A DNA stretch of 64,000 bases, taken from Rebecca billardiae RCC1528 (taxonomy: Eukaryota > Haptophyta). Below are positions 41,187 through 51,979 of the stretch, piece after piece. The stretch covers positions 372,001 through 436,000 of the forward strand of contig OZ251222.1 of assembly GCA_965240325.2 (NCBI GenBank), read 5' to 3'. Within the stretch, counting starts at the first letter, position 1; each line of letters opens with the position of its first letter. The position numbers and the translations under genes are program-made. Below the pieces are notes generated by a model, which had not been told where the DNA came from, made no database searches, and saw only the letters and a program-made list of their open reading frames with translations.

Positions 41187-43019
41187 TCAGAGCTGCTTGG
41201 TGCGCTCGTCCTCCTCCGGTGTCCTCTGCACTCGGCCGAAGATCGCCGTGAAGAAGACGAGGAGCCAGAAGATGAGCATCAGCGTGCCGCCAATCGTCCA
41301 GTAGATGATGTCGATGGTCGAGCCGCTCTCTTCGGCGAGGTTCTCGATGAGCGTCTGGTACGAGTTCTTCACCGCCCAGCCGAGCTGGATGGCGACTGTG
41401 GCGAAGTAGAGCAGCTCGGCGTTGGCCAGGCACAAGATCTTGTCGACGCAGACCGGCCGCGACGAGCCGCCCCGCCGCACGGCGAGGAAGATCGCGAAGC
41501 CAATGTACCAGCCGATGAAGACCGTCCACACGATGTACTCGCCCCAGCAGATGCTCTTGGCGTCGCACACGTCCCCGGTCGCCACGTTGGCGAGCGCCTC
41601 GACGATCGACCACCACGCAAACGCGCTGACGAAGATGAGCGACTTGTTCCCGACGAAGCGCGAGCGGTCGACGAACGAGGTCACGACCGTGTCGTCCTTC
41701 TTCGGCGGCTTCGCCACCTTGGACGCGTTCGCGAGCGGCTTGAGAGTGCGGAACCACGCGGCGAGCGCGGAGATGCCGACCGCGCGGAAGATGGCAATCA
41801 GCAGGAGCAGCGAGAGAACGCGCCGCCGCTCCTGCCGGTCCTGGATCGCGAACGGGTCGTCCTCGTCGTTCGGGTCGGGCGTCGCGACCGAGTCGTACGC
41901 GGCCGCTTGCGTGAAGTGTTGCTGCGCCACGGTCGCGTGCGAGGTCGGCGCGCATCGCGTGAGCGCGGATGAGCGCGCGCTGCCCGCGCGGCGCGCGCGC
42001 GCACACCGCCGCGCGCTCGCCGCCGCGCGGCTTTGCGGCGCACCAGTGCGAGGTGCCACGAGAAGCCGATCACCAGCGCGCTCGCGCCGAGGAGCAACGC
42101 GCCAAAGTTGGCGACGAAGTTGAGGCACGGGTTGCCCCGCGTGCCCATCCGCGTCGGGTGGATGAAGAGCGTGGTGGTGAACGTGAAGAGAGGGCCGAGC
42201 AGAAGCGCAATGCCTGCGGCGCGGCGTGGCGCGGGCGCGGCGGCGGCGGCACGGGCGAGCACGCCATCAGACTGGCGCGCGGCGTGAGCGGGCGGGCAGG
42301 TCGGGCGGGCGCGCACAGAGCAGGATTCCGAAGCGCGCCCAGAGCTGCTCCTGGCTCGACAGGTGGGTCAGGTCGTCCTTCCCCGGCGCGCTGTCGTTCG
42401 TGTCGATGTTCTTGTCGATCTCGGCGACGATGCCCTTCCACTGCCAGCCGACCAAGATCTGCAGCGACTGCTTGATCAGGTTGAGGAGGCGCTTGTTGAA
42501 GCGCTCGCTCACGCATGCGAGCACGGCGTAGAGGATGGAGGCGTAGATCGTCGTGCCCACCGCGCTCAAGAACACCCACCACTCCGAGTTCGGATCGTTC
42601 CTGATCGTGCGCTGCACCGCATCGTCCCACTGCACGGCGATCGTGGTCGCGATGGCCGTCGTGATGTACGGCTCGATGTTGGAGCGAAGGTCGTTGACGG
42701 TGATGGGCGCCTTGCGCTTCTCCGCTTCCAAACGCCGCGCTCGCTTTCCGCGCACCGCCGCCTGCAGCCTCGTCGCTGCGCGCACCTTCTTCGCCAGAAG
42801 GTTGGCATCACGCTTCGCCTTGCGCTGCGCCGGCGTCAGACCCGCCGACGACGAGTCGCGCTGCGGCTTCTTACGCCCTCCCGGCGAGACGGCGCGGTCG
42901 GCACCGTCGCGCGCGGTGTTCGCAGCCGATGCCGCCGCGTCAGCAGCGCCACGCGCACGCGCCCTTCGCGTGGAGGTCGTCGCGCCAGGGCTGCGGGGAG
43001 CTGGGCCCGGTGACGACAT
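41187..43019 (-). CDS. Polytopic membrane protein with IQ motif, three exons
   Basis: Exons 43019-42317, 42213-42044 and 41921-41187; introns 103 nt (42214-42316) and 122 nt (41922-42043), both GTGCGC...CGCAG. Exon lengths total 1608 nt, giving 535 aa. The N-terminal ~95 residues are basic and Ala/Ser-rich. They are followed by VRAATRLQAAVRGKRARRL, a good calmodulin-binding IQ motif (IQ consensus with Leu for Ile). About eight hydrophobic segments follow: one in exon 1 (WVFLSAVGTTIYASILYAVL), two in exon 2 and five in exon 3 (for example VLSLLLLIAIFRAVGISALA and IDIIYWTIGGTLMLIFWLLV). No transporter or channel signature is recognised. The IQ motif suggests calcium/calmodulin regulation of a membrane protein. 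Divergent from the sulfotransferase (162 bp). Confidence 0.75.
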
Positions 43020-43181
43020 TTTGGTTTGCTGCTTCAACCGCCGCCCCGCTTACGAGCGGCCGGCCCGGGCGGGTGGGTCAGACACTGGACAGCTGTTCAT
43101 GATATTCACCGGACTCATGAGCTGTCTTGGTACTCTCCTCCGGACTGCGCCGCCAGTTGTCGTCGGTGACTCGGTGCGACG

Positions 43182-44318
43182 ATGGCGGGTTTCCGAGTAG
43201 CTCGCGGCCTGGCCCTGCTGGTGGTCTGCACGCTGACGCGTGCTGGGCGCAGAGTGAACATCCGCCCCGCCTACATCTCCGTCGGTGGGCAGCCGTGCCG
43301 GCCCGTCCCCCACCCGCGCTGGACCGTGCTGCACATCCCCAAGTGCGGCTCTGTCGTGGAGGAGCTCGGCTTTGACTATGCGATGGTGATGCACGGGCTC
43401 GAGCGGCACCGCCCGCTGCTGGGCGCGCGCGCGGCGTGGGCCAAGACGATGACGCTGCTGCGCCAGCCCGAGGAGCGCGTCGTCTCGATGTACATGTACT
43501 TTTTGCGCCACCCCCCGCCGAGCAACTACAACTTCCACAACGGCTTTGGCTTCGTGTCGCGCGAGCAGATGCGGAAGGTGTACGCCGACGTGCGCGCGCT
43601 CCGGCCCGTGGCCGAGGTGTTCGCGCCCTTCCGTGGCTGCCAGACCAACATGATCAACCACCAGTACTGCATGCACCGCACCGGGTACCACGACGCCGCG
43701 CGCACGAGCCCCGCCGCGCGCGAGCGCTGGGTGCGCGAAGCCGTTGGCAAGCTCGCGCAGCTCGGCTTCGTGGGGATCCTCGAGGAGCTGAGGCTGAGCG
43801 TGTGCCTGCTGAACGCGCTGCTCACGGGGGAGCCCTTCTACATGCACCGCCAGCTGCGCACGGCGAACCCGACGATGCCCGATGAGTCCAGCGCGCTCTT
43901 CGAGGCGTCCACATCGCAGGCCGCCGCGGCGCGCGCGCGCGTGAACACGACCCTGGAACGGGACGAGGTGGATGGCGCGCTGTACGACGCGGCGCGCGCG
44001 CTGCTCCGGCGCCGACTCGATGCCGCCAATGTGACGCAGGAGACCTGCCGCAGCCGGCCGGATGACTACGTGAAGCCGTGCGCGTGCTCGGTGGCGGCGA
44101 CGCCGAGGGCACCCGCACCGGCGCGGGCGAGCGCAGCAAGCGCGTCGGAATCGGCATATCACGGTTCTGCCGCCGAATTCGCGCCGCCGTGCTCGGAAGA
44201 GCAAGCGGCCGCGGCGGCTTCAGCGCGCGACGCCGCGGCAGCAGCGCAGGCCATCGCCGGTGCGGGCTGCTGCGCCGTGCTGCCGGCGTCGATGCGCCCT
44301 CGTGCGCTGGCCGCGTGA
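43182..44318 (+). CDS. Sulfotransferase-like Golgi enzyme
   Basis: 378 aa starting at ATG 43182, with an N-terminal signal (MAGFRVARGLALLVVCTLTR). The PAPS 5'-phosphosulfate motif is HIPKCGS (51-57), matching the HIPKTG-(S/T) loop of carbohydrate sulfotransferases with Cys for Thr. The 3'-phosphate motif is LLRQPEERVVSMYMYFL (92-108), where R94 and S102 fit the R-P--R--S pattern. LGFVGILEELRLSVCLLN is the family's late helix. Expected to move sulfate from PAPS onto a glycan in the Golgi lumen. The last ~80 residues are Ala/Ser-rich with several Cys and are probably a disordered tail. It fits with the glycosyltransferases elsewhere in the window. Confidence 0.8.
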   Translation: MAGFRVARGLALLVVCTLTRAGRRVNIRPAYISVGGQPCRPVPHPRWTVLHIPKCGSVVEELGFDYAMVMHGLERHRPLLGARAAWAKTMTLLRQPEERVVSMYMYFLRHPPPSNYNFHNGFGFVSREQMRKVYADVRALRPVAEVFAPFRGCQTNMINHQYCMHRTGYHDAARTSPAARERWVREAVGKLAQLGFVGILEELRLSVCLLNALLTGEPFYMHRQLRTANPTMPDESSALFEASTSQAAAARARVNTTLERDEVDGALYDAARALLRRRLDAANVTQETCRSRPDDYVKPCACSVAATPRAPAPARASAASASESAYHGSAAEFAPPCSEEQAAAAASARDAAAAAQAIAGAGCCAVLPASMRPRALAA

Positions 44319-44811
44319 AACTGTGTGAGCCGGCGAAGACGACTGCGCTCACATGCTCATGCATGGTGCCGCCGCCCAGGCTCAAGGACAACGGGCTGGC
44401 GCCCTGCTGGCGCCAGTGGCGCGGTCCGACAGTCAGCGCCATCCCCTCGAGTCTCGTCCTCTGCTGCGCTAGCTGACGATGCGATTACAATGTTCGTCAG
44501 AGTTGAGCTAGTAGTATATAGGCTTCTGACGACTGAATGTAGCGGCTCTGTACGGTCGGTTCAGTGACAGTCACAGTCACAGTGATCAGTCTCGGTCGTT
44601 ATATTGCTGCTATATTATTATATTAATATAAGTCAGTCATCTAACGATGCCGACGATATGAATTATATATATGCTGATGCATATATACGTATATATGTAT
44701 AAGCTATATATGTACGTATATATATGGTTAACGACCCGCCCATACCGTCGTCGCACATACATTATAGTTTATGACCCGTTGCACGGGTGAGTAACCGTGA
44801 GCGTATGAAAA
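44319..44811. other. AT-rich spacer with palindromic TATA stretch
   Basis: No gene. 44655-44730 is rich in short palindromes (GCATATATACGTATATATG and TATATATGTACGTATATATA) that could extrude as cruciforms. Confidence 0.55.
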
Positions 44812-45632
44812 AACGACAAGCGTATGAAATCTCGCGGTTTTGTCGCTCGCGCTGCCGCATGGCTGACGTCCGCGCCGATCCGAGCGCAATGGTGCATTGC
44901 GAAGCCGATTCGCAATGCACCAATCCAATCCGCATGTCAATCGACCCAACCGTCGCTGAGAACGAACGACAAAACCCAGGGCAGGTGTCCACCACGAAGC
45001 CACGCCGCGCGCGCGCTGGCAGCGTGAGCCGGCGCGGTTGCAAAGGGTTGCCCAAAGGCAGAGAGATCAGCCAATGCGGCTACCTTCGGCAAGCACGCCA
45101 CCTCAGCGTCAGCATCGGGTGGGGCCGTGAGGATACATGCCCTTGGATGCGGCTCCAGCCAAACGGCTCTCGACGCGGGGAGCCGCCATCGGCCGCGAGC
45201 GCGTACACGGATACACGTGCTGTCCTCGTGAACGAGGATTCAGGAGACGAGGCGCGGCCCGCGATGCGCAGGCAAGACCTAGGGAGTGGCTCACGCTTTG
45301 ATCGCGGGTACGGGTACAGAAGGCGTGCGCACGCAACCACACCGCCTTCGTGAAGCGCGTGGGCAAGCTGCTGAAGCTCTCACGATGCGCGCTTACTTCT
45401 CATCTCCGTGCGCTCGCCGACCGCTCACGCTGCCTTCCGCGCGGCGGACCTGGGAAACCTGCCACCTGGCGCGCACGACGCAGCGCGTAACGCGGAAGGT
45501 GGTAGATCTGCTGCCACGCTCCCGCTGCCGCCGCCGGCGGCGGCAGCGGCATGCCCACGATGCGGCGACGGTGCTGATGACTATCACTGCCAAAGTGTCG
45601 TTTTTTCGGCGCTCACGCGTGCAACAGGTCTT
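44812..45632. mobile_element. ~0.8-kb repeat element, copy 2, with stem-loop
   Basis: Second copy of the element at 21123-21925, in the same orientation. The stem-loop has 14-bp arms (44890-44903 and 44909-44922). It is followed by CAATCCAATCCG and GACAAAACCC-GGGCAGGTG. The end block AAAGTGTCGTTTTTTCGGCG and CTCACGCGTGCAAC is nearly identical to copy 1. The middle is diverged. A 188-codon frame (44787-45353) shares only the ERQNP-QV region with copy 1's frame. No enzyme motif seen, so it is probably non-autonomous. Confidence 0.7.
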
Positions 45633-46397
45633 AAATACGCTCTGAAGTCGTACAGTAGTACTCAGTAGACAGTAGTTAGTCACCGCGCCGCGGCCGTTCA
45701 CTACCATGACTACCATCGGATGGCAATGCTGGCATAATGGCACGCACATCATCAGACAGAGTAACTGACTAGTGAGCCAGTCAGCCCCGCGCGCTCGAGC
45801 AATCGCGAGCATCGCCACGAGATCGGGCGCGAGCGCTTGGACATTTAATATTATTTGGTTTATTGCTGCTTCTGAACCGCCGCCCTCGCTTACGAGCCGG
45901 GCCGGCGGGCGCGGCGGGTGGTCAGACAGGTGCGAGGTGCCTTCCTGCTCAACTTGACAGTGCGCTGAAAATGTCCGGGCCACCAGACGCCAGCCGGAGC
46001 GGTAGTGAGCGGACTGCGGAGGCAGCTCCCGGATCGAGCCGGCGGCAAGCCCTGGGCCTGTGGCTGCTGTCTGTGCGTGCTGACGGCGTGACGGCAGCCG
46101 CTACTCGCTTATTCGCTAGACGCTAGTGGCGTGACGGTGTCATCTTTGAAAATAAGTAATAACTTCAATGATGTAGTCGGAGTTTGTGATGCAGTCAAGG
46201 GCGCCGTGGTAGCAGTGTTAGATGGCGTCAATAATCACGCCTGAACCAAGACAGTGTGCTGCACGTTAATCTCAGTCAACTACTGTACAGTACAATCGGG
46301 CAGGCTAGCTATCTAGTCTCAGAGTCCTGCAAACTGGCGGCACCGTGGCCGATCGCCCGGGCCCAGATCGGAGTCGCCACGGGCAGGGCTCGGGCTG
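45633..46397. other. Spacer with a duplicated promoter segment
   Basis: 45853-45930 (TTGGTTTATTGCTGCTTCTG onward) repeats 43019-43090, the sequence just upstream of the IQ-membrane-protein start codon, with small indels. About 46229-46283 is a degenerate inverted copy of the 47-bp dispersed repeat. No gene otherwise. Confidence 0.55.
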
Positions 46398-47288
46398 TCA
46401 TGTCACACGGCCCTCAGCAGGTGGTGCACGGCGGCTCCTCTTCATGGCGCTCGGCTTCTCCGCGCGCTCCTCGGATTTGAAGAAGCGGAACGTCGCGTTG
46501 ATGCGGAGCGTTTCCAGTGGGCGCGTGGGCTCTTCTCCCACGCCACCGTCATTGAGCTCGCTCGGTGGATCCTCCTGGCAGAAGGCAACGTGACCCAGGC
46601 GCTCCGCCTTGAGCGGCTTCATAACCTCGTGCTTGTGCGTGCTCTGGCAGGTGCCCCCCATGACCACGAGATCACCATCGGCGAGCGGGATCATCATCTC
46701 AATACCGCGCGCCGAGCGACAAGAAGTGCGCGGTGTCAACCGGAAGCGGCGCATTTGGCCCCAGCTCAGGCTGAAGATGGGCATGCCCTCCACGAGCCCG
46801 GCCTCGTTGTCCGAGTGCGGACCGATGTAGTGGCCCTCGCTCGCGTCGTAGTAGTTGAGGAGCGCGCCAAGCTCTCCCGTGATACGCGCAACGCCCCCAG
46901 CCTCTTCGCCAATGCCCATGAATCGTGTCGAGAGCTGCTGCATCAGCGGCTCGTCTGCAAATGGCGAGGACTGCGCAACGCTGCCGGAGAAGGCGTAGTC
47001 GACACCAAAGCTTCTCTGGTAGCGCGGCGCGTCGATTCGCTTGCCCATCATAACGATCGTGGGCGGGCGCGCCGGCCGCGTGCCCCACAAGCGCTCAAAT
47101 TCCGCGGGCGCCAGCGGAAACCAGCGCGGCGCGTGGATGAGCCACGAGCGACCGTCTGCGGTGAGATGCCTTAGCTTCGGCCGCGGCGCAGAGGATGGCA
47201 CATGGGAAAGCAAGGCCGCAAGGATGGCCTGGGCGTCGGCAGAGCTCGCCGTCGCCGCCCCGGCGGCTCCCACTCCTCGCTTGCGCAT
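46398..47288 (-). CDS. AlkB-family 2-oxoglutarate/Fe(II) dioxygenase
   Basis: 296 aa from ATG 47288; the frame is open further upstream but the chosen start gives a basic N-terminus before the domain. The double-stranded beta-helix core is plain. ALLNYYDASEGHYIGPHSDN holds the HxD pair (H158, D160). FSLSWGQMRRFRL matches the S-S-G--R-F strand. DGDLVVMGGTCQSTHKHEVMK holds the distal His. RINATFRFF matches the R--LTFR 2-oxoglutarate-binding strand. AlkB homologues remove methyl groups from DNA, RNA or proteins; the absence of a recognisable RNA-binding domain leaves the substrate open. PTIVMMGKRIDAPRYQRSFG matches the nucleotide-recognition lid region (P--Q-------G). Divergent from TPR-TMEM33 at 307 bp. 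Confidence 0.88.
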   Translation of the reverse strand: MRKRGVGAAGAATASSADAQAILAALLSHVPSSAPRPKLRHLTADGRSWLIHAPRWFPLAPAEFERLWGTRPARPPTIVMMGKRIDAPRYQRSFGVDYAFSGSVAQSSPFADEPLMQQLSTRFMGIGEEAGGVARITGELGALLNYYDASEGHYIGPHSDNEAGLVEGMPIFSLSWGQMRRFRLTPRTSCRSARGIEMMIPLADGDLVVMGGTCQSTHKHEVMKPLKAERLGHVAFCQEDPPSELNDGGVGEEPTRPLETLRINATFRFFKSEERAEKPSAMKRSRRAPPAEGRVT

Positions 47289-47474
47289 GACTTGCTCCGC
47301 GCCACGCGGGTCGCGGGGGCTTCCGACCGGGGGCTCTCGATCGGGCCAACCGCCAGTCGTCTGCCTACAGTACTGAATAGTGAATACATACTGTACAAGT
47401 ACAGTAAAGTAGGGTAGCCGCAATCGTACTTGTACACTGATGAAGGAAAGTTCAAAGTACCGTAGCGTGGGGGT

Positions 47475-47522
47475 GGTACAGTTTACTATGTTTTAACGTG
47501 CACACTTGGTTAAGGCGTGATA
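47475..47522 (+). repeat. 47-bp dispersed repeat (TACAGTTTACTATG family), copy 3
   Basis: Identical to 17946-17993. Its end is 74 bp upstream of the TPR-TMEM33 start codon, in the divergent promoter region shared with the AlkB gene. It could be a transcription-start or regulatory element, but the copies at 17946 and 40350 are not next to genes. Confidence 0.75.
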
Positions 47523-47595
47523 GTAGTCGTTCGTCGTCACGCGGCAAAGTCTGGAAGCGGACGCGAAAGCGCGCGGCCGCGCACCAAGCATCCGC

Positions 47596-48887
47596 ATGGC
47601 GACGTGGGAGGAGCTGAAGGATTTGGGCAACGCCGCGTTCAAGGAGAAGCGGTTCACGGAGGCGGCTGAGCACTTCTCCGCTGCGATCGCTCTCAACGCG
47701 GACGCCCACGTGCTGTACAGCAATCGCTCGGGCGCGTATGCCTCGCTGGGCAAGTGGCGAGAGGCGCTCACCGACGCAGAGTCGTGCATCAGCCGCAAGG
47801 CTGACTGGGCGAAGGGCTACAGCCGGAAGGGCGCCGCGCTGGAGGGCCTGGGCGACGAGACGGCCGCCAAGAAGGCGTACGAGGAGGGCCTCGCTCTCGA
47901 TCCGGAGAATGCCACGCTCAAGGCGGCGCTCAGTGCCATTGCGTCCCGGGGCCGCTCCGCCAAGCCAGGCGTGCCAGTGCCGGTCGGCAAGATGATGATG
48001 CAGCTCAACTACGTGATCGTCGCATTCACCTTCGTGTACATGTTCCCGTTCACGCCCGCCCGCATCGGCTTCTACCTGTACCGCTTCGTGCTTCTCAGCG
48101 CGGCCGTGAAGCACGGGCGCGCGCTGCTCGCCAAGCATGGCGGCTTCTCTCTCTCACTGCTCAGCAAGGCGAAGGAGCTGCGTGCGGACGAGAACTGGCA
48201 CTACGTCGCGCTGTGCATGATCCTGGTGCTGTGGAAGCCGGTGCCCTTCGTCGTCCTGCCCATCGCGGCGTACGCCGCCGGCACCATCCTGCCCACGCTC
48301 GATCGGTCCGTGGCGGACAAGCTGCCGTCTGCGCTACAGTCGTTTGTCCGGCCCAAGCTCGAGTTCATGCTCACCAACGAGGGCCAGCAGGCCGTCTGCG
48401 CGTTCGCGTCGACGGTGCGCGGCCCGGGCGGCGGCGTGGCGCGCGCGTGCTCGCGGCGATGCCGCCCTTGCCGCCGGCGTGCGCGGCGCTCGACCTCTGC
48501 CCTCCGGAGCGCCCGTCGCTCAGCCTCTGCCCCTGGCGCAGCCACGCCACACCCGGCGCCCAACACGCGGCTGGCTCATCTCTGCGCACCCGCCCCTCTG
48601 CCACCATATGCGCGCGTCGCGTCGTTGTGCTGCAGGCGGAGGTGATGGTCGTGCCGATGCTGCTTGTCGGCCTCCTTCAGGGCCTGCGCAACATCGTCAT
48701 CCTCATGTTCTACTGCCAATTTCTCTCATGGCGGTACAACGCAAACGCTTGGACCAAGCAGGCGGTGTGGCTCGTCTCGGAGAAGCTCAGCTCGGTCGCA
48801 CACCACCGGTACGCACCTAGGCTGCTCGGCCTTCTCTATGACAAGGGCAAGCAACTTCTCGTCACGTTGAATGCGCCTCGGCCGTGA
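47596..48887 (+). CDS. TPR - TMEM33/Pom33-like fusion protein, two exons
   Basis: Exons 47596-48414 and 48636-48887 (intron 221 nt, GTGCGC...TGCAG, phase 0); 356 aa. Residues 1-105 are three TPRs (LKDLGNAAFKEKRFTEAAEH, then SNRSGAYASLGKWREALTDA and SRKGAALEGLGDETAAKKAY), the Hop/STI1-like type that can hold Hsp70/Hsp90 tails. From ~128 on the sequence follows the TMEM33/Pom33 family: membrane segments around 132-150 and 205-232, a SALQSFVRPKLEFMLTNEGQ linker, then AEVMVVPMLLVGLLQGLRNI and FYCQFLSWRYN. TMEM33 proteins shape ER tubules and nuclear pores with reticulons. Splicing is needed to restore this last part. I know TMEM33 as a stand-alone protein, so the N-terminal TPR is unusual. Confidence 0.82.
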
Positions 48888-49762
48888 TCATGCGGCCCGT
48901 CGTGGCGGGGCGCGTCACTCGTCACCAGCCTACTCGGCGGCTGAGTCGCTGCCTGTCCAGAGCGCGGAGCCTACGACATGACTCAGACGTCGACGTAGAC
49001 CGCGCCCCGATGGCCGATTGCCTGAACGAAAGTGTCTCCATCTCGGCATTTGCGCGCGCGCGGCCGTAGTAGCCGGTCGTCCTGCTATTAATTATATATA
49101 TATATATAATATGATGAGCACCGGACGACGAAAATATTAATAATATATATCTCGTCATAATCTGGCGGCGGACGTGATCGATGCTGACGATCATCAATCA
49201 TCACGACTGCTATAGCTCCGCGCCGCCGCCGATTGATGGAATGATGATGCGCTTCCTTGACGACCACGCCTTGTCTGCCCTAGTGTCACCGAATAATAAT
49301 AATCATCCGATAGCGATGCCGCGCAGATTCATGAGACAGATCGAAGTCATGCGGCCCGCGCGACCGGTGCAGCCCGCTGCCGGGCGGAGCGCGCAGCGTG
49401 GAGCCCGCAGTGCGCGCGGGCCGCCCTAACCACGTTTCAAAAAGATCTTTGATCACAATAAGAAAAAAGGGACGGGGGCGATTTTTATTAGGGCTGGCGG
49501 AGACCGAGTTTTGACAAGAGACCCCGCCTTAACACATGCTGACGATATTATATTATATTGACGAGAAAATAATATATATAGTAGTACGTGAATAATGTAA
49601 TTGATTATGGCGCTGTCACCAGATGCCAATGACTCTCATCTGATGCAGACTATGAGACAGCAGCACATGAGTGACGACGAGTCGACGACTGGCCTGTTTT
49701 TGAGTGACGTCGGAGTGACGGCGACCAGTGCGAGTTCCAATTATGAGCCGCCTGCTGGCAGC
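48888..49762. other. Gene-free AT-rich spacer
   Basis: Contains short TA runs (49093-49109 and 49560-49580) without the CCACGTCGTTAA motif, and AT-rich DNA near 49430-49600. Frames are short and lack features. Confidence 0.55.
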
Positions 49763-51896
49763 TTAGCCGCCCCACGACGTGTGGTGCGAGCCTGGCCGGT
49801 CGACGCGCTTGTACGTGTGCCCGCCGAAGAAGTCACGCTGCGCCTGCACCATAGCCGCCGCGGGCAGCCGCGCCTGCCGCATCGAGTCGTAGTAAGCAAG
49901 GCTGGCGCTCAGCGCGGGCGCCGGCACGCCGTGCTCGACCGCGCGCATGACAGTGCGCCGCCAGCCCTCCTGCGCGCGCGCGAGCTTGGCGCCGAGCGAG
50001 CTGTCGAGCAGGATCGAGTCGCCGCCCGCCTCTCGCGCGTTCACCGCGGTGCGGATGTCGTCGAGCAAGTCGGCGCGGATGATGCAGCCGCCCTTCCAGA
50101 TGCGCGCCAGCTCGGCCGGCTCGATCTCCCAGCCCTTCTCCTGTGACGCGGCGTCGATGAGCGCCAGGCCCTGGGCGTACGAGCAGAGCTTGGAGGAGTA
50201 CAGGGCCTGCCGGGGCGCGCAGAGGCGCGCGGGCGCGGCGCGCGGCAGGCGGGGTGTGCACGCCGGTGGGCACGGGCGTCGGGTGCGCGCCACACGGATC
50301 GCTCGTGCCGCCGACGCGGCGCCGCGCCGCGCTGCGCAACGGGCGCGTGGTGCGCAGCCCTCACGTCTTCGAGGTCGGCGACGAGGCACGGGCCTGCCTG
50401 CACGAGCGGCCAGCCGACGAGACGCGCGCCAAGTGCGCCAATCGGCGGTGCCAGCGCGGAGACCGCGGACAGCATGAGCCGGCCGAGGCTGAGGGCCGGG
50501 CTGAGCAGCGGCCGCGTCGCGCGCGCCGGCCTGAACGGCATTCGTGCGGCCGCACGCTGCCGGTGGCTGTGCTGAGCGCTCAGGTAGCGAGCGTCGAGCG
50601 CGGAGGTCATCGTCGCCGCGGGCACGGCGCGCTCGGCTGCCTCCTGCGCCGTCCACTTGCCCGTCCCCTTCGAGCCGCACACGTCCAGGATCTGGTCGAT
50701 CAGCTCGCCGCGGCTGCTCGGAGGCTTGTCGCCCGAGGCCGGCGGCGCGTCATCCGGCGTGCGCAGAATCTGAGCCGTGATCTCGATCAGGTAGCTGGCG
50801 AGCGGGCCGCGCGACCAGCGCTCGAAGACCGCGGCCGCCTGCGCGTTGCTCATGCCACCGACCGTGCGCAGCAGCGTGTACGCCTCGCCGATCAGCTGCA
50901 TGTCGCCGTACTCGATCCCGTTGTGCACCTGCGCGTGCGCGCGCGGACGCCGGCGCGATGGGCGCAGCAGTGTGAAGGCGGGTGATGCGCGGCAGGCCCC
51001 GCGCCGTGCGCGCGCGTCGCAGTCGTGAGAGTGAGCGGGGTCGAGCGAGGCTGAGGCCACCGGCGCGTGCGCAGCGCGCTCGCCGCGCTCCTTGCAGCAC
51101 GCCCAAGGCCGCGCCCGCGCGCGCGGAGCGCGCACCATCTTGACGTAGTTGCCGGCCGCGCCGTTTCCGAGAAACGTCACGCACGGCCCGTCGGCCGTGC
51201 GCGCGGCGATCCGCTCGAGGATGGGCTGCATGAGGGTCCACGCCTCGGGCGCGCCGCTTGGCATGAGGCACGGCCCGGAGCGCGCGCCGGTCTCGCCGCC
51301 AGAGATGCCGCACCTGCGCAGCCGCCGCGCCATCCCATGTGAGGGCTGGCTCTGCACGCGTCGCGCTGCGCGGGCCGAGCGCGCGCGCGCGTGCGCGCGC
51401 GCGCACCCCATGTAGTGCAGCCCACGCGCGGAGACGCGCGCCTGCCGCGCCTCGGTGGTCTCGAACCACTCGTTCCCCATGTCCACGACCACGTCGCCCG
51501 GCGCGAGCAGCTCGGAGAGGTCGGCAAGTGCCGCGTCCACTGGCTTGCCCGCGGGCACGAGCAAGATCACGCGGCGCGGAGTGGAGAGGGCGTTGACGAA
51601 GAGACTGATGTCCGAGTACACGTCGAGCGGGAGATTGCCTTCACGCTTCGCGCGCTCCGATGCCTCCCGCACCTGCGCGCGCGAGTGCGCACGCGCGTGC
51701 GCGCGCGCACAGCGAACATGAGAGTGCGTTCGCTCGCATCCCAATACGATGTGCGCGCACGCGCGCGCCGCGGCACCTTGTCGGTCGAGATGTCGAAGCC
51801 CGCGACGCGGCAGGCGGCGTTCTCGGCGATGTTGAGGCAGAGCGAGCTGCCCATCACGCCGAGGCCGATCACGCCCACGGCCGCGGTGTTCGTCAT
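49763..51896 (-). CDS. PGD: 6-phosphogluconate dehydrogenase, five exons
   Basis: Exons 51896-51777, 51672-51407, 51313-51136, 50928-50365 and 50206-49763. The introns are 104, 93, 207 and 158 nt, all GTG...CAG. The total of 1572 nt gives 523 aa. Landmarks in order: GVIGLGVMGSSL (NADP fold), [122 protein letters not shown] and QRDFFGGHTYKRVD. It oxidises and decarboxylates 6-phosphogluconate to ribulose 5-phosphate, making NADPH in the oxidative pentose-phosphate pathway. No transit peptide, so the cytosolic form is likely. The fourth intron leaves DLED joined to ALYSSK, about three residues shorter than typical. Divergent from the next gene by only 83 bp. Confidence 0.93.
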
Positions 51897-51952
51897 GGCG
51901 AGCGTAGGACCGTCACAACTCACGACGCGAACTCCGCCCGCGCGCGCTGTGG

Positions 51953-51978
51953 GCTGTGGCCAAACTGTTGGCCACAGC
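51953..51978. promoter_or_regulatory. Perfect hairpin next to the start codon of the 964-aa gene
   Basis: GCTGTGGCCAA and TTGGCCACAGC flank an ACTG loop (11-bp arms); the ATG follows one base later. It lies in the 83-bp divergent promoter with the 6PGDH gene. It could be a dyad protein-binding site or a 5' UTR hairpin. Confidence 0.45.
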
Positions 51979-51979
51979 G

